A stretch of DNA of 64,000 nucleotides, taken from assembly GCF_025567385.1 (NCBI RefSeq), contig NZ_JAOQJU010000002.1, positions 327,472 through 391,471 on the forward strand, read 5' to 3'. Under the pieces are notes generated by a model, which made no database searches, was not told the DNA's origin, and worked only from the letters and a program-made list of their open reading frames with translations. Position numbers and translations under genes: made by a program. The stretch is from Claveliimonas acetigenes (GTDB lineage Bacteria; Bacillota; Clostridia; Lachnospirales; Lachnospiraceae). Of this stretch, positions 18,178 through 25,971 are shown piece after piece; the stretch's first letter is position 1; each line of letters begins with the position of its first letter.

Positions 18178-19712
18178 TATACTCGCCCCCAATACTTTTT
18201 ATCCATCATTCTGTAGCCGACCGCCTCCGTAAGATGCTCCGTCCGGATTCTGTCTTCCCCTGCCAGATCTGCAATCGTCCTGGCAACCTTCAGGATTTTA
18301 TGATAAGTTCTTGCCGTAAGCTCCATCCGGTCAAACACCTGGCTCATCATCCGTTTCCCTTCGCTGTCAAGTTCACAGTATTCTTCCATCTCTGCTGCTG
18401 TAATCCCCGCATTAAACGCAAATTTTGCTCCTGCAAATCTCTTTCTCTGTATCTTTCTTGCCTGCATGATTCGTTTGCGTATGTCTGCAGAAGATTCTCC
18501 CTGTGGTTTCCTCTGTAATTCCTCATACTTAAGTCCCGGTACTTCCATACAGATATCCATCCTCGAAAGGAAAGGCTGGCTGACCTTATACAAATACTGT
18601 CTGATCTGATAAGGAGTGCAGCAACATTTTTCTAAATCAGGATAATAGCCGCAAGGGCAGGGATTCATGGCCGCCACTAACATTACATCCGCCGGGAACC
18701 GGAAATTCCCCTGACTTCTCACAAGCTGAATTTCTCTGGTCTCAAGAGGCTGACGCAGCGCTTCCAATACAGATTTCTGGAACTCTGCCAATTCATCCAA
18801 AAACAGAACACCCCCGCTTGCCAGACTGATTTCACCCGGTTTCGGCAAACTGCCGCCCCCAATCAGCGCCGCCTTAGACACCGTATGATGTACCTCACGG
18901 AAAGGGCGCTCAGTTATCAGGGGATGCTCTTTCTTAAGCAGGCCCGCCACGCTATATACTTTCGTAATCTCAATGCTTTCTTCCATAGTAAGCGTCGGAA
19001 GAATCGAAGGAATTCTTTTGGAAAGCAAGGATTTTCCACTTCCGGGTGGTCCCATGAGCAGCAGATTATGCCGCCCGGCAACAGCAATCTCTGCTGCACG
19101 CTTCGCCGCCTCCTGTCCGTAAATATCCCGAAAATCCAAACTGTCCCCACTTTCCTTATCAGTCATATCTTCCACATATCCGGCGTCTTCAAAAGAAATC
19201 TCTCCATTCAGATACCGGTACACCTCTGCCAGGCACTTCACCCCTATTACCTGTATCTGCCCTATAATTGCTGCTTCCTTTGCATTTTCAAAAGGCACGA
19301 TACAAGCACGGCACCCTTCTTTCTTTGCTGCCGCCACAATGGGAAGTATTCCTGTACATCTGCATACCCTTCCATCCAGCCCAAGTTCACCGATCACCAG
19401 TGTCTTCTCAAGCCTTGCCCGTCCCACCAGCCCCAGCGAAGCAAGAATCGCTAAAGCAATAGGCAGATCGAAAGACGCCCCTCTTTTACGTATGTCCGCT
19501 GGAGACAGATTAATCACTGTTTTCTTTGCCGGAATCTCCAGACCGGAATTGCGGATTGCCGTCCTCACCCGTTCTCCCGCTTCCTTTACCTCTGCCGACA
19601 AATAACCCACCATGTGGAACATAGGCAGGCCGTTGCTTAAATCAGCTTCTACCGAAACAAGACGTACGTCCATTCCTTGTAATACTGCCGATAATACATT
19701 ACTGAAACTCAT
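18177..19712 (-). CDS. comM: ComM/YifB-family AAA+ ATPase
   Basis: The 511-residue protein has an N-terminal Lon-protease-like fold region, a magnesium-chelatase-type AAA+ core (Walker A GPPGSGKS, Walker B GGVLFLDELAEF) and the C-terminal Mg_chelatase_C domain. In naturally competent species ComM is a branch-migration helicase that helps integrate transformed DNA. It is the first gene of comM-dprA. Its 168-nt leader contains a strong hairpin and terminator (see the ncRNA entry). Confidence 0.95.
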   Translation of the reverse strand: MSFSNVLSAVLQGMDVRLVSVEADLSNGLPMFHMVGYLSAEVKEAGERVRTAIRNSGLEIPAKKTVINLSPADIRKRGASFDLPIALAILASLGLVGRARLEKTLVIGELGLDGRVCRCTGILPIVAAAKKEGCRACIVPFENAKEAAIIGQIQVIGVKCLAEVYRYLNGEISFEDAGYVEDMTDKESGDSLDFRDIYGQEAAKRAAEIAVAGRHNLLLMGPPGSGKSLLSKRIPSILPTLTMEESIEITKVYSVAGLLKKEHPLITERPFREVHHTVSKAALIGGGSLPKPGEISLASGGVLFLDELAEFQKSVLEALRQPLETREIQLVRSQGNFRFPADVMLVAAMNPCPCGYYPDLEKCCCTPYQIRQYLYKVSQPFLSRMDICMEVPGLKYEELQRKPQGESSADIRKRIMQARKIQRKRFAGAKFAFNAGITAAEMEEYCELDSEGKRMMSQVFDRMELTARTYHKILKVARTIADLAGEDRIRTEHLTEAVGYRMMDKKYWGRV

Positions 19713-19796
19713 TCAATGCTCCTTCCTTCTTCAGTTAATTTTAAAAAATCTCTTAGACTGTGAGCACTTTCTCTATGCAGTTATAGTGATCCTCTG

Positions 19797-19879
19797 AAAA
19801 AACGGCCGAACGACCTCTCAAGACACCAGAGTCCGGCAGCCCGGACCTGGCGTCAGAAAATAATACAAACGAATTTATT
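19797..19879 (-). ncRNA. Short structured RNA or attenuator ahead of comM
   Basis: From the promoter at 19887-19915 a transcript of about 83 nt is predicted. It has an unstructured AU-rich 5' end, then a 14-bp stem (19822-19854, GACGCCAGGUCCGG with its complement, one bulged U, 4-nt loop), then GGUC/GGCC closing a small hairpin followed by six U residues (19797-19802). No known riboswitch is recognised. It may be a free small RNA or a leader that ends most transcripts before comM-dprA. It lacks the SRP RNA tetraloop motif. Confidence 0.55.
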
Positions 19880-19886
19880 GAATATA

Positions 19887-19915
19887 ATTATATATACTTT
19901 ACATAAATCTGTCAA
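19887..19915 (-). promoter_or_regulatory. Perfect-consensus SigA promoter upstream of comM
   Basis: TTGACA (19910-19915), a 17-base spacer and TATAAT (19887-19892) on the minus strand. Both hexamers and spacing are ideal, which is unusually strong for a comM-dprA operon. Confidence 0.85.
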
Positions 19916-20017
19916 GCGATTAATTGGGGCTATCCTTTTCATTTATTATAAATGGAAAAGCACAAACTTTCAAGCAGGTTCATAAACTGTAATTAAATAC
20001 GCTTTGAGGTGCTTCTT

Positions 20018-20635
20018 TTGAAATCCTTTCCTCACCCCTTGACTGCCGCCGAAGAACAATACTATCTGCAAAAATATACGGAAGGTGACCTGGAAGCAAA
20101 GCATATTCTGATTGAACGGAATCTGCGCCTCGTCGCACACATCGTCAAAAAATACCAATCCATGGAAGAAAATGCGGAAGATCTCCTCTCTATTGGAACC
20201 ATCGGGCTGATTAAAGCTGTTGTAACATTTAACCCCAATAAAAATGTCCGTCTTGGCACTTACGCAGCCCGATGCATTGAAAATGAAATTCTTATGCATC
20301 TGCGCTCGAAAAAAAAATCTTCCCGGGAAGTATCCCTGTATGAACCAATCGGCACAGACCGGGAAGGCAATGAGATACAGCTTTTCGACATCATTGAGAC
20401 GGAGGACAGCGATGCCCACCAAAAACTGGCTCTCCGAGAAGATATCAGACTTCTTTATTCCAAAGTGGAATCTATCCTTTCTCCCAGAGAACGATTAGTA
20501 TTAAAAATGCGCTATGGACTATATAACGAAGAAGAATATACACAGCGGGAGATTGCCCAGAGACTTGGTATCTCTCGCTCTTATGTCTCAAGAATCGAAA
20601 AAAGCGCAATTGAAAAGCTGCGGGATTATTTTTAA
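20018..20635 (+). CDS. sigK: Sporulation sigma factor SigmaK
   Basis: This late mother-cell sigma factor has 205 residues, with region 2 (ERNLRLVAHIVKKY, DLLSIGTIGLIKAV, RLGTYAARCIENEILMHLR) and region 4 (SPRERLVLKMRYGL, TQREIAQRLGISRSYVSRIEK). I chose the TTG at 20018 because GAGGTG lies 6 bases before it; a GTG at 20009 is in frame but overlaps that site. The gene is intact, with no skin-like insertion, and the pro-sequence is short or absent. A CATAAACT at 19981-19988 resembles a SigE -10, but no matching -35 is clear. The gene ends in its own terminator. Confidence 0.96.
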   Translation: MKSFPHPLTAAEEQYYLQKYTEGDLEAKHILIERNLRLVAHIVKKYQSMEENAEDLLSIGTIGLIKAVVTFNPNKNVRLGTYAARCIENEILMHLRSKKKSSREVSLYEPIGTDREGNEIQLFDIIETEDSDAHQKLALREDIRLLYSKVESILSPRERLVLKMRYGLYNEEEYTQREIAQRLGISRSYVSRIEKSAIEKLRDYF

Positions 20636-20652
20636 AAAGTCCCGCAGTTTTT
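20618..20652 (+). terminator. Terminator overlapping the sigK 3' end
   Basis: CTGCGGGA (20618-20625, inside the last codons) pairs with TCCCGCAG (20640-20647), followed by TTTTT. Confidence 0.85.
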
Positions 20653-20654
20653 CT

Positions 20655-20682
20655 TTGAAAGTCTTCTTATTTGTGTTAGGAT
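20655..20682 (+). promoter_or_regulatory. Candidate promoter for the sensor kinase operon
   Basis: TTGAAA (20655-20660), a 16-base spacer and TAGGAT (20677-20682), directly after the sigK terminator. Confidence 0.5.
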
Positions 20683-20722
20683 AAAGGTAGTAATTGAAAT
20701 ATGCATTGTGGGGAATGTATCA

Positions 20723-22012
20723 ATGAATCACGAAAAGTCTGCTATGGCTTCCAGAACCGGCAGGATCCTTCTGTTAAGCTTCATAGTTATTTTTGTTGCA
20801 CAAATTAACATGAACTTATTTACCGATGACTTCAAGATCTCTATTGCAGTCATTTGTTTTCCTGTATTCCTATATCTTTTGGACTATATGCCATTAATTC
20901 CCGTTACTATCCTTTCGGCCTCAGGTGTCTACATTTCCCGCATCCTTCTCTACTGGCTTCAGCACGGCAGCATCCGGTATTTTTTCCGGCCTTATCTGCC
21001 GGAGTTTTTCTTTTATTTAATATACGGCTGTCTTCTATATGTATACACCAGGGCAGTCAAGTCCGGTTGGTCCGTTGTCCGCCTTCTTCTTTCCCTTGTC
21101 CTGATTGATTATTTTTCTAATCTGACAGAGCTTCTGCTCCGTGTGGGAACAGAGGCCCTTGTACTGCATACACAATTAGGGATTCTTGTAGTGGCTCTTG
21201 CAAGATCTGCTCTTGCCGTCGTAATCATTACAATATTTAACCGCTACCGTCTCACTCTGCTTAACCGTGAACACGCTGAACGCTACGAACGACTGATGCT
21301 TTTAATCTCCCGCCTGAACGGAGAAGTTATCTGGATGCAGAAGAATTCTTCCTTCATCGAAAAAACTATGAACACTTCCTATCAGCTCTACCACAAGCTT
21401 CAGGAAAAAGGCGGCGATCCCGACCTTGCCAATTCTGCATTAAAAATTGCAAGGGATATCCATGAAATCAAAAAGGAATATCAGCTTATTATGCGGGGAC
21501 TTTCAGAAGCGCTCCACACAGAAACTCAGGTAGAAGGGATGCCTGTCTCCGATATCCTCGCTCTGCTGGAAAATGCAGTCACTCTAGAGGGAAAGGCCGT
21601 CGGGAAAAAGGTATCTGTCACGCTAAAATGTAACCGCCATCTATATACTGACCGGCATTATCTTCTATTATCTGTGTTCCACAATCTTTTTAACAATGCA
21701 CTGGAGGCATCTGTCTCTGATACTGTCAATATTTCTCTGATACAAACGATACAGGATAGATGGTATCTTTTCACCATTTCTGATGATGGCCCCGGCATCG
21801 ACAAGGACTGTATGGATCAGATTTTCGATCCGGGCTTTTCAACAAAAATAAATTATGACACCGGAACAATCAGCCGGGGACTGGGACTTAACATTGTAAA
21901 AGATATCGTGGAACACAAGTTCCATGGACAGATTGCCGTTACGTCCCGCCCCGGGGACACCACATTTACTCTATATATCCCTATAGATGAACTGGAGGAA
22001 AAAGACCTATGA
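20723..22012 (+). CDS. Sensor histidine kinase of the GlnK/YcbA type
   Basis: The ATG at 20723 is preferred over the upstream GTG because TGGGGA precedes it. The 429-residue protein has about six membrane helices in residues 13-175, a linker helix, a Spo0B-like dimerisation segment with the likely phosphorylated histidine H247 in IHEIKKEY, and a GHKL ATPase domain (N box NLFNNALEAS at 321-330, DDGPGID at 354-360, GRGLGL-type lid near 385-389). There is no extracellular sensor domain, so it may sense within the membrane or through a partner. It overlaps the response regulator gene (ATGA) and forms a unit with the EIIC-like protein. Confidence 0.9.
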   Translation: MNHEKSAMASRTGRILLLSFIVIFVAQINMNLFTDDFKISIAVICFPVFLYLLDYMPLIPVTILSASGVYISRILLYWLQHGSIRYFFRPYLPEFFFYLIYGCLLYVYTRAVKSGWSVVRLLLSLVLIDYFSNLTELLLRVGTEALVLHTQLGILVVALARSALAVVIITIFNRYRLTLLNREHAERYERLMLLISRLNGEVIWMQKNSSFIEKTMNTSYQLYHKLQEKGGDPDLANSALKIARDIHEIKKEYQLIMRGLSEALHTETQVEGMPVSDILALLENAVTLEGKAVGKKVSVTLKCNRHLYTDRHYLLLSVFHNLFNNALEASVSDTVNISLIQTIQDRWYLFTISDDGPGIDKDCMDQIFDPGFSTKINYDTGTISRGLGLNIVKDIVEHKFHGQIAVTSRPGDTTFTLYIPIDELEEKDL

Positions 22013-22851
22013 AATTCTATCTGCTTGACGACGACAGAACTATCACTAACATTTTAAAAATTATTATCCAAAAAAGAAACCTTGGAGAGGTCTGCGGGAC
22101 AAGCACCCACGCTGTTGAGGCCCTGGAAGATATCCGGATTTTGAAACCCGACATCATCATCACCGATCTTCTGATGCCGGAAATGGATGGGATAACCTTT
22201 GTAAAAAAAGCAAAAGAAATTCTTCCTGATGCTGCCTGCATTATGCTTTCTCAGGTGGCATCAAAAGATATGATTGAAAATGCATACGAAGAGGGCATTG
22301 AATTCTATATCCAAAAACCACTCAATAGTGTGGAAGCAGAAAAGGTCATTCAAACCGTTTCCCGAAATCTTTCCATGCAGCGGACTCTTCAGAAAATGCA
22401 GAATATTTTTGAAGACAGCGTGCAGACCTCCGTTTCTCCCACACCTCAAAAGCAAAAGGACTATCTGCCCAAGCTCCAGAAAATCCTGCAGCGTCTGGGA
22501 ATCATCGGTGACGCAGGAAGCAAGGATATCATTACGATAATAGAATATTTAATTGAAGAAAAAGAAGATGTCACGAATACTACTCTGCATGAATTGTGCA
22601 GCCATTTCACAGATTCTCCGAAAACAATGGAGCAAAGAATACGCCGCGCTGCCGCCAATGGCATGGTAAACCTGGCACATCTTGGCCTGGAAGACTATGG
22701 CAATGAAATATTTACTGAATATGCTAATTCTCTCTATAACTTTGAGCAGGTTCGGAAAGAAATGGACTTCATCCGCGGGAAAACAAACAAGCATGGAAAT
22801 ATTAAAATCAGGAATTTTCTTAATGCCCTCCTCATTTCCTGCCAGGAATAG
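22009..22851 (+). CDS. Response regulator with YcbB/GlnL-type DNA-binding domain
   Basis: The 280-residue protein has a receiver domain (acidic DDD at 7-9, phosphoacceptor D53 in ITDLLMPEMDG, lysine of QKPLN near 102) and a C-terminal helical domain (about 145-280) of the type found in Bacillus YcbB/GlnL, which activates glutamine utilisation. Its start overlaps the kinase stop by four bases, so the two are a cognate pair. It probably binds the TTTTGA repeats ahead of the EIIC-like gene 45 bases downstream of its stop. Confidence 0.9.
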   Translation: MKFYLLDDDRTITNILKIIIQKRNLGEVCGTSTHAVEALEDIRILKPDIIITDLLMPEMDGITFVKKAKEILPDAACIMLSQVASKDMIENAYEEGIEFYIQKPLNSVEAEKVIQTVSRNLSMQRTLQKMQNIFEDSVQTSVSPTPQKQKDYLPKLQKILQRLGIIGDAGSKDIITIIEYLIEEKEDVTNTTLHELCSHFTDSPKTMEQRIRRAAANGMVNLAHLGLEDYGNEIFTEYANSLYNFEQVRKEMDFIRGKTNKHGNIKIRNFLNALLISCQE

Positions 22852-22895
22852 AAAAAGAGCAGATGTTTTCGGCATTTTTCACAAAAATATATTGT

Positions 22896-22942
22896 TTTTG
22901 ATATTTTTATCATTTATTTTGATATTTTCTGAAACTTTTTGA
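22896..22942 (+). promoter_or_regulatory. Helically phased TTTTGA repeats upstream of the EIIC gene
   Basis: TTTTGATATTTT occurs identically at 22896-22907 and 22917-22928 (21-base period). A third partial copy, TTTTGA, is at 22937-22942. The only -10-like sequence downstream (TATATT, 22954-22959) has no good -35, which suits an activator-dependent promoter. The natural candidate activator is the adjacent YcbB-type regulator. Confidence 0.55.
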
Positions 22943-23023
22943 AACCTCAATTGTATATTCATCTCATCAATAAGAGAACGTACTTATAATTACTATCAAT
23001 ATTAAAAGGATGAGGTGAATTCT

Positions 23024-24070
23024 ATGTGGACGATTATTTCAGGAATTGGATTGTTACTATTGACTCTGGCGGGATTTTCATTATTCAGCCTCAAAATGCC
23101 AAAGGGACAACTTGCAATGTCTGGCATGGCAAACGCTGCAATTGCTACTTTTTTAATAGAAGCTGTACATAAGTATATTACCGGTGATTTGTTCGGTCTG
23201 TCATTCTTCCAAACGCTGGGCACCACCGCCGGAAGTCTCGGCGGTGTTGCCGCGGCGATTACCGTTCCTCTGGCAATGGGGGCAAACCCGGTATTCGCAG
23301 TAGTTGCAGGTGTTGCAGTCGGAGGCTACGGTATTCTTCCGGGATTTGTTGCCGGCTATATAATCGGACTTGTTGCTCCTGTTATTGAAAAAAAACTGCC
23401 AGAAGGCTTGAACATTATTGCAGGCGCCCTCTTAATTGCTCCACTGTCACGCCTAATTGTTGTTCTCGTCAATCCGGCAGTGAATGCTACTCTGGTAAAA
23501 ATTGGCGGAACAATCTCCGCAGCCGCAGAGCAATCTCCGATTATCATGGGATTCCTGCTGGGCGGAATTATCAAAATGATCTGTACCTCCCCGCTAAGCT
23601 CTATGGCGCTGACGGCCATGTTAGGATTGGACGGGCTGGCAATGGGAATTGCCGCAATCGCATGTGTAGGCGGTTCCTTTACAAACGGGCTTATTTTCTC
23701 AAAATTAAAATTAGGAGACCGCAGTAATGTAATTGCAGTAATGCTGGAACCTTTGACACAGGCTGATATTATTACTACCCATCCTATCCCTATATATTGT
23801 TCCAACTTCTTCGGAGGCGGGCTTGCCGGTATTTCTGCCGCTGTGTTCCATATTGTAAACAATGCACCCGGAACCGCTTCCCCTATTCCAGGACTTTTGG
23901 CACCATTTGCCTTCAATCCGGCAATTAATGTGCTGGGAGCTTTACTCTTCGCAATACTGGGCGGATGCCTTGCAGGTCTTGTCGGCTCCTTTGTATTCAA
24001 GCGTAAAGTAAAAGCTGTCTCCTTACCGAAGACAGCTCCCGCTTCCCAGTCTCTGGAACTGGAAATGTAA
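23024..24070 (+). CDS. PTS EIIC-like membrane protein (PTS_EIIC_2 family)
   Basis: The ATG at 23024 has GAGGTG 6 bases upstream, better than the GTG at 23015. The 348-residue protein has about ten glycine- and alanine-rich membrane helices and matches the orphan PTS EIIC family (PF13303). No EIIA or EIIB domain is present in it or around it, so phosphotransfer-coupled sugar uptake is unproven; it could be a permease for another solute. It follows the kinase/regulator pair on the same strand and is probably its target, judged by the upstream repeats. It converges on trhP with a 17-base gap. Confidence 0.85.
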   Translation: MWTIISGIGLLLLTLAGFSLFSLKMPKGQLAMSGMANAAIATFLIEAVHKYITGDLFGLSFFQTLGTTAGSLGGVAAAITVPLAMGANPVFAVVAGVAVGGYGILPGFVAGYIIGLVAPVIEKKLPEGLNIIAGALLIAPLSRLIVVLVNPAVNATLVKIGGTISAAAEQSPIIMGFLLGGIIKMICTSPLSSMALTAMLGLDGLAMGIAAIACVGGSFTNGLIFSKLKLGDRSNVIAVMLEPLTQADIITTHPIPIYCSNFFGGGLAGISAAVFHIVNNAPGTASPIPGLLAPFAFNPAINVLGALLFAILGGCLAGLVGSFVFKRKVKAVSLPKTAPASQSLELEM

Positions 24071-24087
24071 TATATTAACGAATAAAA

Positions 24088-25311
24088 TTAACCCTTTCTT
24101 CTCAATATATCATATTTGTCCGCCGCACTTCCAAGATCAACGAAAAGAACCTGCTTGGGGTGCGGCGCACTCGTCTGTTCCTTTCCATCTTCATCTATAA
24201 TTCTCCTGACGGTCACCTCAACATTTCTGCCATCCGGCTTCATAATCTCTATCTGTTCACCCACGGAAAATTTATTGCGCTGTTCAATCCGGTACAGACC
24301 ACTCTTTTCTTCTCCTATAATCCCCAGATAAGTATACTCTTTCACATAGGTATTACTGTCATAGATCTGCGTCTCTTCACTGGGCTTTCCAAAATAAAAA
24401 CCTGTCGTAAATTGGCGGTACGTACAATTTGATATCTGATCCAGATACCACGGCATATTCTCTTTATAAAGTTCCGGGTCTGTAAGATAGTCATCAATTG
24501 CCTTGCGATAAGTCCTGGCTACCGTCGCAACATAAAGCGCTGTCTTCATGCGCCCCTCGATTTTCAGGCTGTCAATTCCGGCATCCAGAAGCTCCGGTAT
24601 GTGCTCAATCATGCACAAATCCTTGGAATTAAAAATATAGGTTCCCCGTTCATTTTCATAAACAGGCATATACTCTCCCGGACGCGTTTCTTCTACAACA
24701 GAATACTTCCAACGGCAGGGATGCGTACACGCCCCCTGATTGGCGTCTCTTCCGGTAAAATAATTACTCAGCAGGCACCTGCCGGAATAAGAAATACACA
24801 TAGCGCCATGAATAAAGCTCTCGATTTCCATCTCCGCCGGAATATTTGTCCTTATTTCTTTGATTTCTTCCAGCGACAGCTCCCTTGCAGAAACCACCCT
24901 TTTTGCTCCCAGCTTCCACCAGAAATTGTAGGTTCCATAATTGGTATTATTTGCCTGTGTGCTAATATGGCGCTCAATCTCCGGACATACTTCTTTTGCA
25001 ATTTCAAAAACCGCAGGGTCAGCAATAATCAAAGCATCCGGTTCTATTTCTCTGAGTTCCTTAAAATATTCCCTGACTCCTGCAAGATCGCTGTTATGTG
25101 CCAGAATATTTGCTGTCACATACACTTTCACCCCATGCTCATGAGCAAACCGAATTCCTTCCGCCATATCTTCCATAGAAAAATTCTTTGCCTTCGCGCG
25201 GAGTCCAAAAGCCTCGCCGCCTATATATACCGCATCCGCTCCAAATATAACTGCTGTTTTCAATACTTCCAGACTGCTTGCCGGAATCAATAATTCAGGA
25301 TGTCTTGTCAT
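24088..25311 (-). CDS. trhP: U32 family tRNA uridine hydroxylase (TrhP-like)
   Basis: The 407-residue protein is a U32 'peptidase' of the YrrO/YegQ type, now known as the prephenate-dependent enzyme forming 5-hydroxyuridine at tRNA position 34. It has the N-terminal barrel (ELLIPASS, GADAVYIGGEAFGLRA), the iron-sulfur cysteine motif (CISYSGRCLLSNY, GACTHPCRW) and the C-terminal beta domain. The ATG at 25311 overlaps the trmR stop by one base (TGATG). The methyltransferase of the same pathway directly precedes it, which supports the tRNA role over collagenase. Confidence 0.9.
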   Translation of the reverse strand: MTRHPELLIPASSLEVLKTAVIFGADAVYIGGEAFGLRAKAKNFSMEDMAEGIRFAHEHGVKVYVTANILAHNSDLAGVREYFKELREIEPDALIIADPAVFEIAKEVCPEIERHISTQANNTNYGTYNFWWKLGAKRVVSARELSLEEIKEIRTNIPAEMEIESFIHGAMCISYSGRCLLSNYFTGRDANQGACTHPCRWKYSVVEETRPGEYMPVYENERGTYIFNSKDLCMIEHIPELLDAGIDSLKIEGRMKTALYVATVARTYRKAIDDYLTDPELYKENMPWYLDQISNCTYRQFTTGFYFGKPSEETQIYDSNTYVKEYTYLGIIGEEKSGLYRIEQRNKFSVGEQIEIMKPDGRNVEVTVRRIIDEDGKEQTSAPHPKQVLFVDLGSAADKYDILRRKG

Positions 25312-25967
25312 CACTTATCATTCCTTTCTTTTCTGACGCTAAGCGCCACGCCGTCCCCCAGTGGGATTACAGAAGTAAGAAGTTCCTCATTATGCTTCAA
25401 CGCATATAGATACTCCCTCATCCTACTGTGTATTGTGCGGTTCCTGCGCTCCACGGCAAACCTGGATTCAATCACATCCCCATCCTGAAGCACATTATCA
25501 GATACCAGAATCCCGCCCGTTCCAAGCAGTCTCATTACCTCCGGCATGTAATGGATATACTGTCCCTTTGCAGCATCCATAAAAATAAAATCATAAGAAC
25601 CTGAAAGTCCTTTCATGACTTCCAGCGCATCCCCCTCGAGAAGCGTAATCTCCGTTTCCTTTCCTGCCCGCCGAAAATTCTCCCTGGCAATGGGGATTCT
25701 TTTTTCATATTTTTCAATCGTCGTAATATGGCTGCCCTCAGGGGCATAAGCATTCATTACTAATGCGGAAAAACCAACCGCTGTACCAACCTCCAGAATC
25801 TGCATTGGTTTCCGAATGCCGACTAAAACCTTCAGAAGGCTCTTCGTTTCCTTTCGTATAATCGGCACATGGGCCGCAAGCGCTTCCTGCTCAATTGTCT
25901 CTAAAAAATCACTCTCCGGCATCTCCAGAGAGTGAATAAATGCTACCATCCGCTCGTCTACTATCAT
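25311..25967 (-). CDS. trmR: tRNA 5-hydroxyuridine methyltransferase (TrmR/YrrM-like)
   Basis: The class I SAM-dependent O-methyltransferase has about 218 residues. Motif I reads ILEVGTAVGFSA, followed by the acidic end of strand 2 (TIEKYEKR), the GDALEV segment and the metal-site aspartate in FMDAAKG. Family knowledge and the coupled trhP gene indicate methylation of ho5U34 to mo5U34 in tRNA. The start is chosen at 25967 (MIVDERM); another in-frame ATG at 25979 overlaps the rnj end and has no ribosome site. It lies 4 bases after rnj. Confidence 0.88.
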   Translation of the reverse strand: MIVDERMVAFIHSLEMPESDFLETIEQEALAAHVPIIRKETKSLLKVLVGIRKPMQILEVGTAVGFSALVMNAYAPEGSHITTIEKYEKRIPIARENFRRAGKETEITLLEGDALEVMKGLSGSYDFIFMDAAKGQYIHYMPEVMRLLGTGGILVSDNVLQDGDVIESRFAVERRNRTIHSRMREYLYALKHNEELLTSVIPLGDGVALSVRKERNDK

Positions 25968-25971
25968 AATC

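Noticed and set aside
19797..19879. Short RNA as SRP RNA or tmRNA
   Set aside because: It lacks the GGAA tetraloop region of SRP RNA and any tRNA-like domain, and it is too short for tmRNA.
20018..20635. sigK interrupted by a skin-like element
   Set aside because: Regions 2 and 4 are continuous in one frame.
24088..25311. U32 gene as a secreted collagenase
   Set aside because: No signal peptide, and direct coupling to trmR supports the tRNA hydroxylase role.
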